In this document: in pieces, positions 1 through 7,983 of the stretch | Numbering within the stretch: the first letter of the stretch is position 1 | Layout: each line of letters opens with the position of its first letter | DNA from: an uncultured Christensenellaceae bacterium | Lineage (GTDB): Bacteria > Bacillota > Clostridia > Christensenellales > CAG-314 | Direction: 5' to 3' | Length of the DNA: 64,000 nucleotides | Assembly: GCA_910585195.1 (NCBI GenBank) | Contig: CAJUCX010000001.1 | Span: 309,958-373,957, forward strand | Made by a program: the position numbers and the translations under genes | Notes under the pieces: model-generated | Seen by the model: only the letters and a program-made list of their open reading frames with translations | What the model was told of the DNA's origin: nothing | Database searches by the model: none

Positions 1-151
1 GCGCCGTCAAATAGTAACTGTTGTTAAAATTGTCGGCGGCGTCAACGGGCAAAGTAAAACGCTCTGCCTCTTCCGTCGCGAACCCTGCTTTCTTTTGCTT
101 CTTCATCGAGCGAAGCATAATTTTTTGTTTGATTCCTATTTTCAATCCCAT
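1..151 (-). CDS. N-terminal fragment of an unrecognised protein, cut by the window edge
   Basis: An open frame of 50 codons runs on the minus strand from an ATG at 151 off the start of the window. The first residues are very basic (Lys/Arg-rich up to about residue 24), followed by the motif FTLPVDAADNFNNSYYLTA. I do not recognise the family. A weak purine-rich stretch (AAGAAAG) lies about 10 nt before the 151 start. Internal ATGs at 118 and 106 are alternatives, so the start is uncertain. The rest of the gene lies outside the window, so no function is proposed. Confidence 0.45.
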   Translation of the reverse strand, partial: MGLKIGIKQKIMLRSMKKQKKAGFATEEAERFTLPVDAADNFNNSYYLTA

Positions 152-349
152 AACGTTTCGTCTTTCTTGTAAAAATTTTGCCGTAAATTTTCCGACGGGA
201 ATAATTATAGTAATTTTTATTTGTCAAGTAAAGCAATTTAATTAAATTATTAAATATAATTTCAAATTTAATTTGATTTTTTGGTAAATTTTAACATTGC
301 TAAGTACCGCAACCAACTGACTTAACTGTAAAATACTCCGTTTTTTTTA

Positions 350-384
350 GCAAAAAAACCGCAAAGCATATCTTCATTGCGGTT
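350..384 (-). terminator. Rho-independent terminator after the LysR gene
   Basis: The inverted arms AACCGCAA (357-364) and TTGCGGTT (377-384) form a hairpin. On the minus strand it is followed by a T run and lies about 30 nt past the LysR stop codon. Confidence 0.7.
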
Positions 385-412
385 AAATAAATTTCAAATT
401 GCTAAATAATTT

Positions 413-1288
413 TTATAAAATTTCCTGCAAGCGTTTTAAGAAAATTTCCGTACACTTAGGAAAAACCTGATATTTTTTCCACGCAATATCCAGGTGAGAT
501 TTAAGTTCGGAATAAAACGGTCTGAAACACAAATCCGAGTCGCCCGTGGTATTTATTATTTTGTCAAGGCATACGGCATAACCAAGTCCTTCCTCTACCA
601 GCAAAGACATATTGTACAATAAATTGCCGGTAGCAACGACGTTCAGTTCTTCCGTACTCTTATGAAACCAGTCGCTTATTAAATTTTTACCAATCGACTG
701 CCGCGAAAAAATAAGCGGTTTGTCCCACAAATCTTCAGGCGCGATAAATTGTTTTTCCGCAAGCGGACTGTCTTTGCGCATAAGTATGCCCCACGTGTCC
801 GTCAGCGGCAAACGCAGATAGTCATATTTGCTTAAATCGACGGGCTCTATAAAAATACCGAAATCTATAAGCCCTTTGTCGAGTCTTTCGGAAATTGTTG
901 CGCTGTCCCCGCTGAATAAATGATATTTTACGTTGGGAAATTCTTTTTGCACGCAGTGCGCCGCTTTTGCTATAAGCCCCATAACGTAACTTTCGCCGCC
1001 GCCTATATAAATATCGCCGCTGACGTCGGCAATAGGCGTGTTCAACTCCGCTTCCGTCTGATTGTACAACTCTAAAATTTCTTCCGCACGTTTGCGAAGC
1101 AACCGTCCCGCTTCCGTAAGGGTGATTTTTTTAGTCCCGCGGATAAACAGTTGCTTGCCGATTTCCCTTTCGAGATTTTGCATTTGACGGGACAAGTTGG
1201 GTTGAGTAACAAACAACGCCTGCGCCGCTTTAGATATGCTTTGCTCTTTGGTAACTGCCAAAAAATATTTAAGTTCACGAAGTTCCAT
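413..1288 (-). CDS. LysR-family transcriptional regulator
   Basis: This 291-residue protein has the usual LysR length and layout. The N-terminal winged helix-turn-helix occupies about residues 1-60 (LRELKYFLAV, then SISKAAQALFVTQPNLSRQM). The type 2 periplasmic-binding-like effector domain covers about residues 90-290. Start: ATG at 1288 with AGGGG seven nt upstream. It is transcribed divergently from an acetyltransferase / flavodoxin-like reductase / alcohol dehydrogenase operon, with 130 bp between the start codons. By the usual LysR rule it probably controls that operon. The effector cannot be read from sequence; a reactive aldehyde or redox signal is a guess from the target genes. Confidence 0.9.
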   Translation of the reverse strand: MELRELKYFLAVTKEQSISKAAQALFVTQPNLSRQMQNLEREIGKQLFIRGTKKITLTEAGRLLRKRAEEILELYNQTEAELNTPIADVSGDIYIGGGESYVMGLIAKAAHCVQKEFPNVKYHLFSGDSATISERLDKGLIDFGIFIEPVDLSKYDYLRLPLTDTWGILMRKDSPLAEKQFIAPEDLWDKPLIFSRQSIGKNLISDWFHKSTEELNVVATGNLLYNMSLLVEEGLGYAVCLDKIINTTGDSDLCFRPFYSELKSHLDIAWKKYQVFPKCTEIFLKRLQEIL

Positions 1289-1362
1289 TTTGCACCCCTT
1301 TGCTAAGTATATCGCACAGACATATAACTGTCAATTATGGCTTTGCTATAAAATATAAGTAT

Positions 1363-1392
1363 TTGACATATGATATACTTGAAAAATAAAAT
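1363..1392 (+). promoter_or_regulatory. Promoter of the acetyltransferase-reductase-alcohol dehydrogenase operon
   Basis: TTGACA (1363-1368) and TAAAAT (1387-1392) are separated by 18 nt, and the first start codon is at 1419. The intergenic region towards the LysR gene contains AT-rich partial dyads that could bind the regulator. Confidence 0.55.
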
Positions 1393-1418
1393 GTAATTGC
1401 AAGAATAATGGAGGCATT

Positions 1419-1988
1419 ATGAATACGGCAGAGTTTGTAGAAAAATTAAAAAAACAGGCGTATATCGAAGCGGATTCCGAAATGCACCGCCATATGCACG
1501 AAATGGCGCAGCGGTCAAGAAAAATTACCGCCAAAATGAATAACGAATATAAAACGGCGGAAGAAATAAGAGCATTGTTTTCCGAACTGACGGGACAAAA
1601 AGTTGACGAAAACTTCGGGTTGTTTCCGCCGTTCTATGCCGACTACGGACAAAACATAAAAGTCGGCAAAAAAGTTTTTATCAACTCAGGGTGCTGTTTT
1701 CAGGACCAAGGCGGTATAGAAATAGGCGACAACGTACTGATAGGACAGCAAGTCGTAATAGCGACAATCAATCACGACGTTGCACCAAACAAACGAGGCA
1801 ATATGCTGACCGCACCCGTAAAAATAGGAAATTGCGTTTGGATAGGCGCACACTCGACGATTCTTGCCGGCGTTACGATAGGCGACAACTCTACAATTGC
1901 CGCAGGCGCGGTCGTTACCAAAGACGTACCACAAAATACAGTAGTTGCAGGCGTCCCAGCCAAAATAATAAAACAAATTAAGGAGTAA
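1419..1988 (+). CDS. Sugar O-acetyltransferase, hexapeptide-repeat (maltose/galactoside acetyltransferase type)
   Basis: This 189-residue protein has the maltose acetyltransferase N-terminal cap (about 5-60) followed by a left-handed beta-helix of hexapeptide repeats. Examples are IGDNVLIGQQVVI, IGNCVWIGAHSTILAGVTIG and NSTIAAGAVVTKDV. The catalytic His is expected in ATINHDV. The family transfers acetyl from acetyl-CoA to a sugar hydroxyl, often as a detoxifying export step; the true substrate is unknown. Start: ATG with GGAGG five nt upstream. It is the first gene of a tight operon; the next gene begins 6 nt after the stop codon with its own AGGAG. Confidence 0.88.
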   Translation: MNTAEFVEKLKKQAYIEADSEMHRHMHEMAQRSRKITAKMNNEYKTAEEIRALFSELTGQKVDENFGLFPPFYADYGQNIKVGKKVFINSGCCFQDQGGIEIGDNVLIGQQVVIATINHDVAPNKRGNMLTAPVKIGNCVWIGAHSTILAGVTIGDNSTIAAGAVVTKDVPQNTVVAGVPAKIIKQIKE

Positions 1989-1993
1989 CGAAT

Positions 1994-2619
1994 ATGAAAG
2001 TATTGCTTATTAACGGAAGCCCAAAAGCAAACGGCTGTACCTTTACCGCTCTTTCGGAAATTGCAAAAACCCTCAACGCCGAAAATATAGAAACGGAAAT
2101 CGCGCAACTCGGCAACAAACCCATACAAGATTGCATAGATTGCGGCGGCTGCGTGGAAAAGGCAAATGCGTGTTTTCCGACGACGTTATAAACGATTTAA
2201 TAGAAAAAGCAAAATCGGCAGACGGTTTTGTGTTCGGCACGCCTGTATATTTTGCTCATCCGTCGGGGCGCATATTGTCGGCAATGGACAGACTGTTTTA
2301 TGCCGGCGGCAAGAACTTCGAGCATAAACCTGCTGCGGTAATCGCTTCGGCAAGGCGCGCGGGTACAACGGCAACGCTTGACGCGATTTCCAAACACCTA
2401 GGCATAACGCAAATGCCTGTCATATCCTCCACTTATTGGAATATGGTACACGGCAACACACCGGAAGAAATAAAACAGGATTTGGAAGGTATGCAGACAA
2501 TGAAAAACATCGCGCTTAATATGGCGTGGATATTAAAATGTATCGAAGCAGGCAAACAAGCGGGAATTCTTGCACCGCAAACCGAAAAAATAATAAGGAC
2601 CAATTTTATAAGAAAATAA
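1994..2619 (+). pseudogene. Flavodoxin-like NADPH-dependent FMN reductase, split by a one-base frameshift
   Basis: Two overlapping frames together make one iron-sulfur-type flavodoxin/NAD(P)H:FMN reductase of about 208 residues. The first part (1994-2191) holds the FMN loop LLINGSPKANGCT and CIDCGGC. The second part continues from KGKCVFSDDVINDLIEKAK to the end at 2619. One extra A in the A-run at about 2157-2160 would join them as CVEKGKCVFSDDV, which matches how this family reads. The site GGAAAAG is not a canonical -1 slippery heptamer, so this is either an assembly or sequencing indel or a recent inactivation. It sits between the acetyltransferase and the alcohol dehydrogenase, 19 nt before the latter. 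If intact it would reduce FMN or a small electrophile with NAD(P)H. Confidence 0.8.
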
Positions 2620-2638
2620 AAGAAAGGAGATAAAAATT

Positions 2639-3805
2639 ATGTTAGGCAACTTCACTTATTGCAACCCAACTAAACTATATTTCGGCAAAGACGCGCTTGA
2701 CGGTCTCAACAAAGAACTGCCTAAATACGGCAAAAACGTGTTGCTTGTTTACGGCGGCGGTTCAATCAAGAAAAACGGAATTTACGACAAAGTGGTTGCC
2801 GCACTAAAAGCAAACGGCAAAAATATCTTTGAGGACGCGGGCGTTATGCCAAACCCTACGGTCGAAAAACTCAACGAAGGCATAGAGCGCGCAAAAAAAG
2901 CAAAAGCAGACTTTATTTTGGCAGTAGGCGGCGGCTCGGTATGCGACTATGCAAAAGCCGTTTCGATTTCCGTAAATTGCAACGACAACCCGTGGGATAA
3001 ATATTTTATACGCTTTGAAGAACCTACTTGCCCAATTATTCCCGTAGGCTGCGTTTTGACAATGGTAGGCACCGGCAGCGAAATGAACGGCGGCTCGGTA
3101 ATAACCAACCACCAACAAAAACTCAAAATCGGACACGTTTTCGGCGAAGAAGTTTTCCCTAAATTTTCTATTATGAACCCCGAGTTCACCTTTACCTTGC
3201 CTAAGTATCAAATGGTATCGGGCATTTACGACATTATGTCGCATATTCTCGAACAATATTTTTCAGGCACGGACGACAACACAAGCGACTATATTATGGA
3301 AGGACTTTTGCGTTCACTTATCCACAGCGCAAACGTCGCGGTAGAAAATCCCAACGATTATCAGGCGCGCAGCAACATTATGTGGACGGCAACTTGGGCG
3401 TTAAATACACTGGTCGCAAAAGGCAAAACTACCGACTGGATGGTTCATATGCTGGGTCAGGCAGTTGCCGCCTATACCGATGCAACGCACGGAATGACGC
3501 TTGCGGCGGTGTCTATGCCATACTATCGTTATATCTTGACTGACGGCATTGCAAAATTTGCACGCTATGCCGTAAACGTATGGAACGTAAACCCCGCCGG
3601 CAAAACCGAAAGTCAAATCGCAAACGAAGGCTTAAATGCTATGGAAGCGTGGATGAAAAAAATCGGACTTGTTATGAACATAACAGAACTCGGCGCGACG
3701 GAAGATATGCTTGACGGAATGGTAAAAAGCACTCTTATTATGGACGGCGGATATAAAGTAATGGACGAACAAGATATCCGCACAGTCCTTAAAGCAAGTT
3801 TTTAA
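2639..3805 (+). CDS. Iron-containing NADPH-dependent alcohol dehydrogenase (YqhD/BdhA type)
   Basis: This 388-residue group III alcohol dehydrogenase reduces aldehydes (for example butyraldehyde) to alcohols with NAD(P)H in the cytosol. It has the N-terminal nucleotide domain with VYGGGSIKKNG and AVGGGSVCDYAKAV. Its metal ligands are Asp and His in GIYDIMSHILEQY, and two His in DWMVHMLGQ and DATHGMTLAAV. The length equals that of the family. Start: ATG at 2639 with AAGGAG about nine nt upstream. It is the third gene of the LysR-linked operon. Together with the FMN reductase and acetyltransferase it suggests aldehyde detoxification or fermentative alcohol formation. Confidence 0.93.
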   Translation: MLGNFTYCNPTKLYFGKDALDGLNKELPKYGKNVLLVYGGGSIKKNGIYDKVVAALKANGKNIFEDAGVMPNPTVEKLNEGIERAKKAKADFILAVGGGSVCDYAKAVSISVNCNDNPWDKYFIRFEEPTCPIIPVGCVLTMVGTGSEMNGGSVITNHQQKLKIGHVFGEEVFPKFSIMNPEFTFTLPKYQMVSGIYDIMSHILEQYFSGTDDNTSDYIMEGLLRSLIHSANVAVENPNDYQARSNIMWTATWALNTLVAKGKTTDWMVHMLGQAVAAYTDATHGMTLAAVSMPYYRYILTDGIAKFARYAVNVWNVNPAGKTESQIANEGLNAMEAWMKKIGLVMNITELGATEDMLDGMVKSTLIMDGGYKVMDEQDIRTVLKASF

Positions 3806-3883
3806 TAGCACACTGCATACCACAAAACAGCAAAATCAAAATAAACCACCCATTTTTCAAGCTTAAAAATATTTTATAAAACA

Positions 3884-3923
3884 AATAAAAACCCTGCTTG
3901 ATTTATTTAATCAAGCAGGGTTT
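3884..3923 (-). terminator. Terminator directly after tRNA-Arg
   Basis: The perfect 15-bp arms are 3889-3903 and 3909-3923 with a 5-nt loop. On the minus strand a T-rich tail (TTTTTATTTG) follows. The stem begins at the last base of the tRNA's encoded CCA, so the terminator touches the mature 3' end. Confidence 0.75.
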
Positions 3924-3997
3924 GGTACTCCCGGCGGGAATCGAACCCACAACTAACCCTTAGGAGGGGTTTGTTATATCCATTTAACTACGGAAGC
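3923..3997 (-). tRNA. tRNA-Arg (anticodon CCT)
   Basis: This is a 75-nt cloverleaf on the minus strand. The acceptor GCTTCCG pairs with CGGGAGT (two G-U pairs), the discriminator is A, and CCA is encoded. The T-arm is GTGGGTTCGATTCCCGC. The anticodon stem is AACCC/GGGTT with loop CTCCTAA, giving anticodon CCT, which reads AGG arginine codons. It is a single gene, not part of an rRNA or tRNA cluster in this window. The surrounding 3806-4208 stretch holds nothing else that I can support. Confidence 0.92.
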
Positions 3998-4208
3998 ATA
4001 ATTTTTATGCAAAGAAACAATTTTCAGTATCGCTTATAATTTAATAAACTTTCGTATGTACCTACAAAATATAACTATACTTATAAGTCTTGCACGGGAA
4101 AAATTGTAAAACAAAATTTACAAGTAGCAAAACATATTCATTTTACACTTCATACAATCTTTTTGCAAGAAAATTCCGATGTTTCGAGAAAATCATAAAA
4201 TCAATTTA

Positions 4209-4859
4209 TTATTCTTCCAAGCAATCCGCACTATCGGGTGTATACTTATCTTTCATTTCTTGCATATCCGCGTCGCTTACGTGCTTTAAGTAGCGTTCTT
4301 CTCCGCGGAAAATTACGCCAAGCGTTTTGAATACTGCTTTTAAGTCGGTAAAAAAAGAAATTTTTTCCGTATACAAAACGTCGTAATAACTGCGCTCTTG
4401 CGACGAAAGATAACCGTTGCCGCTTACTTGCGAAAGTCCGCTCAAACCGGGTTTGACGGTAAATTTTTGCAATTCCCACGGCTCATATTGCTCTAAGTAA
4501 ACTCCAAGCAACGGCCGCGGACCTATAAAACTCATATCGCCTTTAAGCACGTTCAACAGTTGAAGCATTTCGTCCGCTTTTATTTTGCGCAACACACGCC
4601 CAACCTTTGTCAAATTGTCGTTATCGTCAAAAATTACGGGATGGTTTATGTCAAACTTTATGTTTGTACTTTTCATCGTGCGGAACTTATACAGCTTAAA
4701 CGGTTTTTGCTTTTTGCCAATTCGCTCCTGCTTGAAAATCGCAGGTCCTTTACTGTCTATTTTTATGGCTATTGCTATTATAATCAGCGGTAAGAACAAA
4801 ATTATCAGTCCCAGCAACGCCAAGATTTTATCAAAAATAAACTTAAAAAATTTGTACAT
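4209..4859 (-). CDS. Initiating sugar-phosphate transferase (undecaprenyl-phosphate glycosyl-1-phosphate transferase, PglC-like)
   Basis: This 216-residue monotopic phosphoglycosyl transferase transfers a sugar-1-phosphate from a UDP-sugar to undecaprenyl phosphate, the first step of capsule, O-unit or exopolysaccharide synthesis. One re-entrant hydrophobic helix is at about residues 5-33 (LGLIILFLPLIIIAIAI). The family signature KFRTM follows, then a basic Lys/Arg-rich segment and IKADEMLQLLNVLKGDMSFIGPRP, which carries the catalytic Asp-Glu pair. It is the short form without the extra N-terminal membrane domain of WbaP. It lies 1.1 kb from two glycosyltransferases and UDP-galactopyranose mutase, consistent with one surface-glycan locus. 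The sugar specificity is unknown. Confidence 0.9.
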   Translation of the reverse strand: MYKFFKFIFDKILALLGLIILFLPLIIIAIAIKIDSKGPAIFKQERIGKKQKPFKLYKFRTMKSTNIKFDINHPVIFDDNDNLTKVGRVLRKIKADEMLQLLNVLKGDMSFIGPRPLLGVYLEQYEPWELQKFTVKPGLSGLSQVSGNGYLSSQERSYYDVLYTEKISFFTDLKAVFKTLGVIFRGEERYLKHVSDADMQEMKDKYTPDSADCLEE

Positions 4860-4969
4860 TATAAGATTATTTTAACCCTTTGAATCATATAATATTTTTG
4901 AGACATTATTTTAGCATATAAATGCCCCTCTTGTCAAAAAATTCATTAGTCGACAATTTATGTAAAATG

Positions 4970-4998
4970 TTGCATTTTTATAGCGAATAATGTAGAAT
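4970..4998 (+). promoter_or_regulatory. Candidate promoter of the lipid kinase gene, leaderless geometry
   Basis: TTGCAT (4970-4975), a 17-nt spacer and TAGAAT (4993-4998) are followed by only six nt before the ATG at 5005, with no Shine-Dalgarno sequence. Transcription would start at or next to the start codon. Confidence 0.5.
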
Positions 4999-5004
4999 GT
5001 TTTT

Positions 5005-5895
5005 ATGAAAAAGTGCGTCATCGTTGTAAATACTCTGTCCGGAAACAGTTCGATAATAAGCGAAGAAACTATGATAGAACTATTCGGCGACCAATTTGAT
5101 ACAGAGATATTGAAAATTGTAGAAGACACCGTATTGCCGGATTTTTACGACTATGCCCGAATTGTAGTCTGCGGCGGAGACGGCACTTTGCATAACATTC
5201 TCAACAGTCATCTCAATCCTGAGGCAGAACTTATTTATTGCCCGTCAGGCACGCTTAACGAACTCGCGACAGGAAACAGCAAACAAAAAGATTATATTTT
5301 GCACGACGTCGCAAAAGCCAACGAGCATATGTTTTCTTACGTCTGTGCCTGCGGCACGTTTACGTCTTTAGGATATGAAACCAAAAACAAGCATAAACGT
5401 ATGTTTAAGTCTATGGCATATTTGTGGAACGTGATAAAAACTTATAAAATACACGAAATTTCCGCACAAATAGATATGGACGGCAAAACAGAGCAAGGCG
5501 TTTATTCTTTGATAATGATTGTAGACTCGCCTCAATGTTTCGGCTTTCGCTTCAACAAGATGTATAAACTCGACGACGGAAAGTTACACGTACTCGCAAT
5601 AAAAGCGCCTAGACATAAAAACGTTTTCGGCAGACTAAAACTCTTCTTTCCGTTGTTCCGTGCTTTCTTCGGCGGCTTCAAAAGAAACTATCAATCCAAA
5701 AAAATGTTTTTCCGCGAAGTAAAAAACGTAACATTAACTTTGCAGGAAAATATAAACTTCTGTATGGACGGAGAGCTTGTTACTCTGTCGGGCACAGTCA
5801 ATATCAGACCGACGCAACTTCCAACCCCCATTCACGTGGTAACAACCCAAGCCGTCGGCGAATACATCAAAAAACTAAGCGGAATCACTTTTTAA
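5005..5895 (+). CDS. Diacylglycerol kinase-like lipid kinase (YegS/BmrU/DgkB superfamily)
   Basis: This 296-residue protein has the DAGK catalytic fold. The nucleotide-binding motif VVCGGDGTLHNILNS is at about residues 55-70, PSGTLNELATG follows, and the C-terminal beta-sandwich ends with a CMDGELV segment that resembles the family's DGE motif. Members phosphorylate diacylglycerol, undecaprenol or related lipids with ATP at the cytosolic membrane face. The substrate cannot be assigned here; a role in lipid-carrier or lipid recycling next to glycan genes is plausible. No ribosome-binding site precedes the ATG, and a promoter lies immediately upstream, so the mRNA is probably leaderless. A bidirectional hairpin terminator follows. 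Confidence 0.85.
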   Translation: MKKCVIVVNTLSGNSSIISEETMIELFGDQFDTEILKIVEDTVLPDFYDYARIVVCGGDGTLHNILNSHLNPEAELIYCPSGTLNELATGNSKQKDYILHDVAKANEHMFSYVCACGTFTSLGYETKNKHKRMFKSMAYLWNVIKTYKIHEISAQIDMDGKTEQGVYSLIMIVDSPQCFGFRFNKMYKLDDGKLHVLAIKAPRHKNVFGRLKLFFPLFRAFFGGFKRNYQSKKMFFREVKNVTLTLQENINFCMDGELVTLSGTVNIRPTQLPTPIHVVTTQAVGEYIKKLSGITF

Positions 5896-5899
5896 GCAA

Positions 5900-5935
5900 A
5901 AATAAAGACAGGTTAAAACCTGTCTTTGTTTATTG
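5900..5935. terminator. Bidirectional terminator between lipid kinase and DUF4422 genes
   Basis: The perfect 11-bp arms are 5904-5914 and 5917-5927 with a two-nt loop. T-rich flanks on both strands serve the convergent genes ending at 5895 (+) and 5945 (-). Confidence 0.7.
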
Positions 5936-5944
5936 TAAAAATAT

Positions 5945-6850
5945 TTATTTTTCAACAAATATATCTTTCTTCTTTAACGTTGATTTTCTTTTTCGTTTTA
6001 ACAATAGATGATTCGGTGTAAAATAAGTAATCAACGGTTTATAAGCATACAACTTGCTCATTTTTTTATTTTTTAGGTTCTGTTTGCACATTTGCCTTGC
6101 TTGTTTGAAACCAAGTTTTTTATCTTTTATAAACAATACCGGCAGCTGTGCCGCATTTTTGCCGTTTAGTTTCATATAAGTAAAATATATACCGGTCAAA
6201 CATTCCGAAATAAAATATCGCTCATTGGGATACTTAGTTTTTTCTTCGAATTGTTGCATAATATCAAAAATCCAACTGCAATAATCAAAAAAATCATCTT
6301 TTTTTAATATAAACATATTGTAATAATATGCGCTGTTGCCGTTAATATATTTTTCCATTGCAGGCACAAATTGCTTGTAATCTTTTTTAATTATATCTAT
6401 CGCCAAATCCAAATCTTCTATACAGTGTGAAATTTTATAATTATAGTAAACAGATTTTCGTTTGTTTGGCATTGGGACAACAAAATCGTATCTTGCAAAA
6501 ATATCTTCTATAATTCCGTCTTTGTAACTAAGTTTATTAAATATCATGTCGTCCAACGTTTCATCTTCAAAATACGCGTATTTGCTGCCTTTGAAAATAA
6601 AATATCTGCGGTAATGATTTAAGCCGATATAATCGGGATTGCCGATTTTGTCATAGTTTTTCCACAACCAATATACCGCCGTCATTTCGTTGTAAGTTGC
6701 ATTTTTGCTTGAAATATTGTCGCCGATAGAATCGCAAAAAACATTTGCGTCGGGCAATAAAAAATTGCCTACGCATATCGGCATAAATATTTCATTTTGA
6801 GTTAAATAAGCATCTTTGTGGTATACAACGGCTATTTTAGTTTTTGACAT
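5945..6850 (-). CDS. DUF4422 glycosyltransferase
   Basis: This protein of about 301 residues is of the DUF4422 family, found in capsule and exopolysaccharide loci and regarded as glycosyltransferases. Seen here are KIAVVYHKDAYL at the N-terminus, the conserved YIGLNHYRRYF at about residues 75-87, and a basic C-terminus. The chosen start is the ATG at 6850, which overlaps the upstream GT4 gene by 14 nt. An in-frame ATG at 6856 is better spaced from GGAG (four nt, against ten nt for 6850), so either may be used. A longer frame to 6916 lacks support. The overlap implies translational coupling with the GT4 gene. Donor and acceptor sugars are unknown. Confidence 0.82.
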   Translation of the reverse strand: MSKTKIAVVYHKDAYLTQNEIFMPICVGNFLLPDANVFCDSIGDNISSKNATYNEMTAVYWLWKNYDKIGNPDYIGLNHYRRYFIFKGSKYAYFEDETLDDMIFNKLSYKDGIIEDIFARYDFVVPMPNKRKSVYYNYKISHCIEDLDLAIDIIKKDYKQFVPAMEKYINGNSAYYYNMFILKKDDFFDYCSWIFDIMQQFEEKTKYPNERYFISECLTGIYFTYMKLNGKNAAQLPVLFIKDKKLGFKQARQMCKQNLKNKKMSKLYAYKPLITYFTPNHLLLKRKRKSTLKKKDIFVEK

Positions 6851-7934
6851 TAGCATCCAACTCCGTATAAAAATCTTCCAGCGCTTTAACTTGATACAAA
6901 ATATTGTAATCGGCAATAGATGCGAGATTGTATTTTTCGTTCTTATTTAATGATTCTAAAATATTTTCACCCCATAGCCTTGCCGATTTAATAGGCAGAA
7001 AATTACAGGTGCCGCTTATATCGGTTTCTCTTGTAATTTTGTCAGAAAGCAAACACGGCACACCCGTCATTTGCGCTTCTATTGCAACCAACGGAAGCCC
7101 CTCAAACTTGGATGGTAAGACAAACACGTCAAACAATGCATAATAATCTTCCACGTGCTTTGTTTCGTTGAAAATAAAAACCTTCTCGCTTAAACCAAGT
7201 TTATTTATTTTCCGCCTGACTTTATCTGCCATCGAACCGTCGCCGACCATAACAAATACAACGTTAGGCATTAACTTTACCGTCTCGTTAAAAACGTCTA
7301 TTAAAAATAGCGGATTTTTTTGAAACTCCAACCTACCTATATGCCCCACGACTTTTTTGCCTTCAAATCCATATCGATTTTTAAGTTGCATTGATTTTTC
7401 ATCATTGCGGACAAATCTGGTCAAATCTATTGCATTGTGCAAAACAAAAGCGTTTGCCCCGCTTTTTTTGCCGTAAAGCCAATTACATGCATATCTGCTG
7501 CACCCTGCAAGATTTGTGGCATAGATTTTGGAAAAGTGTTTAAGGGTGTTTTTTACAATCCAAACCTTTTCGCTTTTGTGTGAAGTAGAATGCGCATGAC
7601 ATATGCGAATTTTTACACCCGCCTTTTTGGCCGCTTTAAGCGGAACAAAACTTAACGACGTCAAATGCGCGTGCACGATGTCGTAACAATTTTCTTTGAA
7701 AAGTTTTTTCATCGCCTTTATGGATTTGAAGTAATGCAAAACGTTGGGAATATAAAATACCCTGCCGCCGAGATTTTTTATCTCATCGTCAAAAGGCGAA
7801 GGACCGTAAGTATAAAAATCAAATTGAAATTTATCACGGTCGATATGTCTGTAAAAATTCATAACGCAACTTATTACTCCGCCTGTTTTGGCATTGCCTA
7901 CTACCTGCGCTATTTTTATTTTTTTGTTTTCCAC
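6837..7934 (-). CDS. Glycosyltransferase family 4 (GT-B fold)
   Basis: This 365-residue retaining GT4-type enzyme transfers a sugar from a nucleotide sugar during surface-polysaccharide assembly. The N-terminal domain has the glycine-rich loop VGNAKTGGVISCVM (about 11-24) and DIVHAHLTSL. The C-terminal domain has GHIGRLEFQKNPLFLIDVF and the nucleotide-sugar motif EGLPLVAIEAQMTGVPCL (about 282-300). It starts at GTG 7934 with AAGGT six nt upstream. It lies between glf (upstream) and the DUF4422 gene (overlapping downstream) in one minus-strand transcription unit. The specific linkage cannot be read. Confidence 0.9.
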   Translation of the reverse strand: MENKKIKIAQVVGNAKTGGVISCVMNFYRHIDRDKFQFDFYTYGPSPFDDEIKNLGGRVFYIPNVLHYFKSIKAMKKLFKENCYDIVHAHLTSLSFVPLKAAKKAGVKIRICHAHSTSHKSEKVWIVKNTLKHFSKIYATNLAGCSRYACNWLYGKKSGANAFVLHNAIDLTRFVRNDEKSMQLKNRYGFEGKKVVGHIGRLEFQKNPLFLIDVFNETVKLMPNVVFVMVGDGSMADKVRRKINKLGLSEKVFIFNETKHVEDYYALFDVFVLPSKFEGLPLVAIEAQMTGVPCLLSDKITRETDISGTCNFLPIKSARLWGENILESLNKNEKYNLASIADYNILYQVKALEDFYTELDANVKN

Positions 7935-7983
7935 TTGATTACCTTGTAAAACTTTTTAATTAAATATTAAACATATAATAGAC

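Noticed and set aside
2150..2165. Programmed -1 frameshifting in the flavodoxin-like gene
   Set aside because: GGAAAAG is not a canonical X XXY YYZ site and no stimulatory stem or SD is obvious; a one-base indel explains it better.
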